Below are positions 36,914 through 41,076 of a stretch of DNA of 41,076 nt, in pieces (position 1 is the first letter of the stretch; each line of letters opens with the position of its first letter). This stretch comes from Deltaproteobacteria bacterium (GTDB lineage: Bacteria; Desulfobacterota; Syntrophobacteria; BM002), in contig JAJDNT010000216.1 of NCBI GenBank assembly GCA_022340515.1, positions 1 through 41,076 on the forward strand, in the 5' to 3' direction. The notes under the pieces are model-generated. The model was given only the letters and a program-made list of their open reading frames with translations, did not search any database and was not told where the DNA came from. A program made the position numbers and the translations under genes.

Positions 36914-37579
36914 TCACTGAAAGACATCTTTCCAGGCCATGAGAAGATCCTGCCCATAAACCCAGTAGTAAAGGGTAGCACCGAGTAAGGCGTGAGAGAG
37001 ACCCAGAGGGAATAGAACTCGATAGCGACGGTAGAGAAAAGTCCAGAAGATTCCCGCCGGAGCGGCGGCAAGAGCGACACCGATTTCGGGAAGGTGAACT
37101 AATGAATATGCCACCCCAGTGGCGAATACGGCGACAGGAGTCGGTAAAAGAGAGAGCAACCGCCCAAGAAGATAGAACTGAAAGAGGAACTGCTGCAGTA
37201 AAGCCCATGGTAGGTACACTAAGAAAGCTACAAGAAGATGCGAGTTTAACAACCGAGTCCAACCTCCTTGCCAGCCTAATTCCCTGTAACCAAAAGAAAG
37301 TCCTATTACACCGAAGGCAAGAATCGCAGGGATTGTGAAGGCGCCAGCCAGAGCGTAGGATCGTCTTACTCGGGTCTGTTGATCGTCCCTTGGTGGAAAC
37401 TGAGCCCAGACGGAGTTCTTGGTGAATGAAGCGTTTGCGGCAATAACGGAGAGGGCGAAAATAGCAAGCAGAACATCAATGTAGATAGAGCGCTTTGGAA
37501 AGGCAACGAGGAAAATGATGGTGAGCACACCGAGGGCGAGCAGTTCAGTGAGAAGACGTCGCTTTAAAGATTGTTCCAT
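36914..37579 (-). CDS. CPBP family intramembrane metalloprotease-like protein
   Basis: WALLQQFLFQFYLLGRL, VAYSLVHLPEIGVALAAAPAGIFWTFLYRRYRVLFPLGLSHALLG. Confidence 0.8.
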   Translation of the reverse strand: MEQSLKRRLLTELLALGVLTIIFLVAFPKRSIYIDVLLAIFALSVIAANASFTKNSVWAQFPPRDDQQTRVRRSYALAGAFTIPAILAFGVIGLSFGYRELGWQGGWTRLLNSHLLVAFLVYLPWALLQQFLFQFYLLGRLLSLLPTPVAVFATGVAYSLVHLPEIGVALAAAPAGIFWTFLYRRYRVLFPLGLSHALLGATLYYWVYGQDLLMAWKDVFQ

Positions 37580-37612
37580 AGCCCTTCTGTCCCATGCAAC
37601 TCACGGCCAGGC

Positions 37613-37855
37613 TCAACCAACAATACGCAAGGCGAAATAGGGTACCAGGTTGAACACGAATATGCTTATTTTGAAAAGGGCCATGCATTTATAGTGAATG
37701 GTATCGAATTCCTCGACAGATAACTTGAACCATTTACTATGAAACCTGTAAGTCCAATCGTGGGCCAGAACAAAAAACAAAAACCACCACAGCAGAAATC
37801 CTATGTTTATTACAGCACACCAAGCTAGGGCCTTGCGAATTATTACAAGTGTCAT
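37613..37855 (-). CDS. DUF6868-like small membrane protein (cassette gene)
   Basis: RKALAWCAVINIGFLLWWFLFFVLAHDWTYRFHSKWFKLSVEEFDTIHYK. Confidence 0.75.
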   Translation of the reverse strand: MTLVIIRKALAWCAVINIGFLLWWFLFFVLAHDWTYRFHSKWFKLSVEEFDTIHYKCMALFKISIFVFNLVPYFALRIVG

Positions 37856-37874
37856 AATGTTTCCTCCCTTGGAA

Positions 37875-37937
37875 TCTAACTGCCGAGCTCAGCGGCCCTG
37901 AGCCTTGTGGAAGGGGACCGGCAGCGAGTGGCTAGAT
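37875..37937 (-). repeat. attC site
   Basis: Minus strand ATCTAGC-CACTCGCTGCCGG...CCGCTGAGCTCGGCA-GTTAGAT. Confidence 0.85.
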
Positions 37938-37942
37938 GAAAA

Positions 37943-38401
37943 CTACTTATTAAAGAGGAGTTCTTTTGGTAATATCACCTGGGCTTGTGTATGAAATTGG
38001 AGTTCGGGAATTATCCATCCCTTTGGAGACTTGTAACAATCGAGATACATGAATAGTGGTCCCTTTTCATAAAAAAGTACCACGTACGTTCGAATAGTCG
38101 CTGAAGAAATCTGATAAGATTTTAACAATTCATAACCTATCATCTTTCCATAAATGGTTTCGACTTGAGTCATTCCGCCTCTCACATTCATTAATGAAGT
38201 TTTGTCATTTTCCAACGGTGAACCATTCATCCATATTTTGAAGGCTTCATCGAATCCAGTTCTTTTGTATGTTTCTAGTGCACTTGTTACTATCTTTGGA
38301 TAGTCTGAGGCATAAGAAGGGGTAGTAACATAAATGGCAATAAATAAAGAAAGAAAAATCCAGTTTAACATTTTCATAGGTCTACCTCCTTTAAAAGTCA
38401 T
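37943..38401 (-). CDS. Secreted hypothetical protein (cassette gene)
   Basis: Signal peptide, 152 aa, flanked by attC sites. Confidence 0.75.
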   Translation of the reverse strand: MTFKGGRPMKMLNWIFLSLFIAIYVTTPSYASDYPKIVTSALETYKRTGFDEAFKIWMNGSPLENDKTSLMNVRGGMTQVETIYGKMIGYELLKSYQISSATIRTYVVLFYEKGPLFMYLDCYKSPKGWIIPELQFHTQAQVILPKELLFNK

Positions 38402-38406
38402 GGTTC

Positions 38407-38467
38407 ATATAACCGCCGAGCTCAGCAGTCCGCCGTAGGCGAATCCGGCTACAGCGACTAGTTGAAT
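38407..38467 (-). repeat. attC site
   Basis: Minus strand ATTCAAC-TAGTCGCTGTAGCC...CTGCTGAGCTCGGCG-GTTATAT. Confidence 0.85.
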
Positions 38468-38476
38468 GCCAGAAGA

Positions 38477-38872
38477 CTAATCTACATTAAAGCCAACCAC
38501 TTTGCCGTGAGAAAGACTCAAGCTTCCTAGAAGCTCATACTTATCACCATTGATATATATCTTCCACAAAAGCTCTCGCATACCAATTCTTCTTATGGTG
38601 CCAAGATATTCCAGCTTGTAACCTTTTGCTATTTTTGCTCCCCTTTGCAGTTTGATAGTATCGAAATAATATTCGTCCATGAACTCCTTGAAGGCTTTAT
38701 TCCCATGTTCAATAAATCGCTGGTAATCTCCATCTTTTACAGCCTCTAATTGCCAGATCATCAGCTTTTCAGCAGTCTCCCCTGCTTCATCCTGGGCAAG
38801 GCCAAAGTTTGCTGCCAGTAATAGCGCTAAAATTAAAATAGATCCTTTGAAGATAGAGTTTTTCCTTAACAT
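38477..38872 (-). CDS. Secreted hypothetical protein (cassette gene)
   Basis: Signal peptide ILILALLLAANFGLAQ, 131 aa. Confidence 0.75.
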   Translation of the reverse strand: MLRKNSIFKGSILILALLLAANFGLAQDEAGETAEKLMIWQLEAVKDGDYQRFIEHGNKAFKEFMDEYYFDTIKLQRGAKIAKGYKLEYLGTIRRIGMRELLWKIYINGDKYELLGSLSLSHGKVVGFNVD

Positions 38873-38912
38873 AAATTCACCTCATCGTTTATGGAGTATT
38901 TTAATCAAAACT

Positions 38913-38970
38913 ATCTAACGGCGGGTCTCAGCAGCCCATGGATGCTTCGACTTTGCTCGGAATCGACTAA
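38913..38970 (-). repeat. attC site, degenerate inverse core
   Basis: Minus strand ...TAGTCGATTCCG...GGGCTGCTGAGACCCGCC-GTTAGAT. Confidence 0.65.
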
Positions 38971-39581
38971 AAAAGAAAGGCAGTGATCATCGCCGCCGCT
39001 AAAATCATAAATGGTAGCGCAAACCATACTATCTTAAGAAATACTCGATTATCACTTACCTTGGGCCAGCCAGGTTCCATGAATCCGAAAATCACTCCTC
39101 TCCCCTCTTTCCATTCTAGATTCCAAAGAAGGCCGGCGGAAACATAGAGAACCGAAGAAGCAAATATATTTGGCAACCAGGTATCTGGATAACCGCCGTC
39201 TCTTAGTATGAGATAAACATCATAGGACCAACTGGCCGAGAACATCCAGATACAAACGGCCACATAGACCTTGGCGGCCTTAGCCTTTCCGCGGATAGCC
39301 AGATATAGGGTCCCAACAGCCCAGGGTGCAGTAGCGAATGTCAGTATAGACATGAATGATGCGTCGACATAATCCCAGGTGGGGTCACCAGTGTAAGGTG
39401 CGATGACAATTAACCCGACGGCGGCGAGTAAAAAGCTGGCAATTTTCCAGTCTTGCAGCAGGAATTGCCAATACCGCGACTGGAATAATTCGATGGTGCT
39501 TCGATGGCCAAACATGAGAAAGATTGCAGCCAGGCATGCAAGGCTCCAACTTAGGGTGTAAAAGATGAAGGATGTCGTCAT
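38967..39581 (-). CDS. Multi-TM hypothetical protein (cassette gene)
   Basis: 204 aa with several predicted TM segments. Confidence 0.75.
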   Translation of the reverse strand: MTTSFIFYTLSWSLACLAAIFLMFGHRSTIELFQSRYWQFLLQDWKIASFLLAAVGLIVIAPYTGDPTWDYVDASFMSILTFATAPWAVGTLYLAIRGKAKAAKVYVAVCIWMFSASWSYDVYLILRDGGYPDTWLPNIFASSVLYVSAGLLWNLEWKEGRGVIFGFMEPGWPKVSDNRVFLKIVWFALPFMILAAAMITAFLF

Positions 39582-39715
39582 CCTTTATTTATATCTCCCT
39601 GAATTCGATGCTTGACTTTGGAATCAAGTGGATTATCCAAAGCCTACTGAAGGAAAATGCCACTGTCATGACTTGTTATGCTGCTCATGGAGGCGGCAAG
39701 CAGCGAAGGTGGATC

Positions 39716-40120
39716 TCATCTTCCTACTGCCATGAAAGTAATATTCACTTTTTCTTCTGCAGTAAACTCCTGAATTGCTACAGATATCATGCCCTTCTTC
39801 TGTGGGATAGAAATAGCAGTTTGACGCCCCAGTTCGGATGTATGGGATATAAACTGTGGATCGTACTCATTTAAAGCATTGGCATAGAAGTCTACGACGT
39901 CTTCGAAGGCGTCGGTGGTAGTAAACTGCGCAAGACTTCCACGCACAAAACCACCAGGGCTGGATTGTTCCATGGACTCCCCTTCGGTTGCGTTAGGATA
40001 ACGAGGGATATCCTCCAGGGAGGGTCCGTCACCGCCAGAATTTCCGCAGCCCGTGGTAATACTTATCAGCAAGGCCAGAAAGATCATCATTGCGAGACTT
40101 ACGTGTATCCTGAAGTTCAT
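39716..40120 (-). CDS. Lipoprotein, hypothetical (cassette gene)
   Basis: Lipobox-like ISITTGCGNSGGDG; 134 aa. Confidence 0.75.
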   Translation of the reverse strand: MNFRIHVSLAMMIFLALLISITTGCGNSGGDGPSLEDIPRYPNATEGESMEQSSPGGFVRGSLAQFTTTDAFEDVVDFYANALNEYDPQFISHTSELGRQTAISIPQKKGMISVAIQEFTAEEKVNITFMAVGR

Positions 40121-40148
40121 TGTCTATCTCCTTTCTGCCGGTGTGTTT

Positions 40149-40209
40149 GCCTAAAGGCGGGGCTAAGCGGTCCGCCGCAGGCGGATCCGACTGCAGCGAG
40201 TGATTAGAA
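40149..40209 (-). repeat. attC site
   Basis: Minus strand TTCTAATC-ACTCGCTGCAGTC...TCCGCC-TGC-GGCGGA...CCCCGCC-TTTAGGC. Confidence 0.75.
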
Positions 40210-40325
40210 ACGTCTAAGAGGTCCTGAGGAGGTTCGGCACAACCTGTTTCATGAGGGATGTTACTTTCCCTAGCGATGAACATGTCATTCATGCATCGCT
40301 CAAAACAACGCCCGCAGATGGAAGC

Positions 40326-40496
40326 CTAGTCGCCGGGACGAAGTTGTGATAAAAACCGTTTGGCGAAATAAAAAGCCACCAGCCAAACGATAAAACCAAG
40401 AAAGGCTTTTACCGGCACAGACCCTATGCCAAATAAAGCATGCTGAACAAGCCACGCAAGGGCCGTTGCAATTATGGTAGCCATAAAAGTTGGCAT
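40326..40496 (-). CDS. 56-aa small membrane protein (cassette gene)
   Basis: Minus-strand ORF MPTFMATIIATALAWLVQHALFGIGSVPVKAFLGFIVWLVAFYFAKRFLSQLRPGD; below ORF-track threshold. Confidence 0.7.
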   Translation of the reverse strand: MPTFMATIIATALAWLVQHALFGIGSVPVKAFLGFIVWLVAFYFAKRFLSQLRPGD

Positions 40497-40562
40497 TACC
40501 CGAAACCTATTATGCTAATGGCTTCAACGTGATTATATAGAACCGCTTTTTCCCAATACACT

Positions 40563-40637
40563 TTCTAACGACCGAGCTCAGCGGCCCTGAGCGAGCCGAG
40601 CAAGCCGAATTGGGCCGTCTGCAGGAAGTGGTTAATC
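40563..40637 (-). repeat. attC site
   Basis: Minus strand GATTAAC-CACTTCCTGCAGACGGCCC...GGGCCGCTGAGCTCGGTC-GTTAGAA. Confidence 0.85.
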
Positions 40638-40642
40638 TTCTC

Positions 40643-40939
40643 TCACCTCAATTGAACCCCGCATTTGGCACAGAATTTTGGATTTATGGCTTTGCCAAGA
40701 TATTTATTACAAGATGGGCAGCGCCAATTAAAAAGGGAAAATATCAATACAGAAATGATTAGAGCAAAGGAAATGCCTAAAACAACGTTCGGCGACAGCC
40801 CGAAAATACCGGTTGGGTTGCCCTCAACTGAGAGAAAGGCAATAAATGCTAGTATAATTGGGCCTACCGCCATGATCTGACGTAATCGTCTCTTTTTGAA
40901 CTCGTCCATTATTTCTGTATTGGATCTGTTAAATTCCAT
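40643..40939 (-). CDS. Two-TM zinc-ribbon protein (first cassette)
   Basis: 98 aa, TM pair, then RCPSCNKYLGKAINPKFCAKCGVQL. Confidence 0.75.
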   Translation of the reverse strand: MEFNRSNTEIMDEFKKRRLRQIMAVGPIILAFIAFLSVEGNPTGIFGLSPNVVLGISFALIISVLIFSLFNWRCPSCNKYLGKAINPKFCAKCGVQLR

Positions 40940-41011
40940 GAATCCCTCCTCTCAAGGCACGAACAATAAACTTTGTCATAGCTCCGCCCACTGAGGGCGG
41001 GTGGGTCGTCC

Positions 41012-41050
41012 CTCTAACTTTTTGAATTTATATTGTTTTTGTTGCATCAA
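41012..41050 (-). other. attI-like site (GTTAGAG core preceded by A-rich sequence)
   Basis: Minus strand AAAAACAATATAAATTCAAAAA-GTTAGAG. Confidence 0.45.
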
Positions 41051-41076
41051 TGAGAACAAACCTCGCCAGCCGTCCA

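Larger units (their letters stand above)
36859..41018 (-). mobile_element. Integron gene-cassette array (attI-like end at right)
   Basis: Small minus-strand ORFs each followed by attC-like RYYYAAC...GTTRRRY sites; intI not in window. Confidence 0.82.

Noticed and set aside
40029-40292. ORF MNDMFIARESNIPHETGCAEPP... as a real 87-aa gene
   Set aside because: It reads straight through the attC at 40149..40209 and overlaps the lipoprotein gene start in another frame.
1-41076. CRISPR arrays, tRNA or rRNA genes
   Set aside because: No regularly spaced identical repeats with unique spacers, no tRNA T-arm/acceptor pattern and no rRNA-like sequence were noticed; tRNAscan-SE and Infernal would be needed to confirm.

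Overview
This looks like a chromosomal window from a Desulfobacterota-like (deltaproteobacterial) organism; the taxon is inferred from gene content only. Recognisable genes: acyl-CoA synthetase; a ZraS/ZraR-like sigma-54 two-component system divergent from a ZraP/CpxP-like periplasmic protein; a MacB/LolD-type ABC transporter with a DUF2318-like protein; thiM, thiE and thiL; a hybrid histidine kinase; a block of GAF/FHA signalling proteins (GAF-sigma54 activator, GAF-PP2C phosphatase, GAF-GGDEF, DUF4388 protein with a Lar-like zinc finger, FHA-class III cyclase); a SIMPL protein; and a geranylgeranyl-reductase-like oxidoreductase. Main discoveries: (1) A DsbA-like thioredoxin gene split by the ORF track at 29686 is one selenoprotein gene (FSDFQ-U-PYC) with a 7-bp hairpin and AGGT loop just downstream of the UGA. 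(2) The right end (about 36.86-41.02 kb) is an integron cassette array: small minus-strand genes separated by attC-like sites, ending at an attI-like GTTAGAG at the window edge, so intI is predicted just outside. Two more attC sites lie at about 2.9-3.36 kb. (3) A 15-bp palindrome family, GYYAAC-N3-GTTRRC, occurs at three loci. At two of them three sites share nearly the same geometry (22/23 bp, then 66 bp) and sit about 110-230 bp upstream of -24/-12 promoters, suggesting an undescribed sigma-54 regulon. (4) Two TGGATA-N5-TATCCA palindromes 42 bp apart lie upstream of a sigma-54 promoter for the ZraP-like gene. Also present: three gapless copies of a 51-bp intergenic repeat, a duplicated intergenic element of about 130 bp, a REPIN-like nested hairpin, and small ORFs missed by the ORF track (ribbon-helix-helix protein, 56-aa membrane cassette protein).
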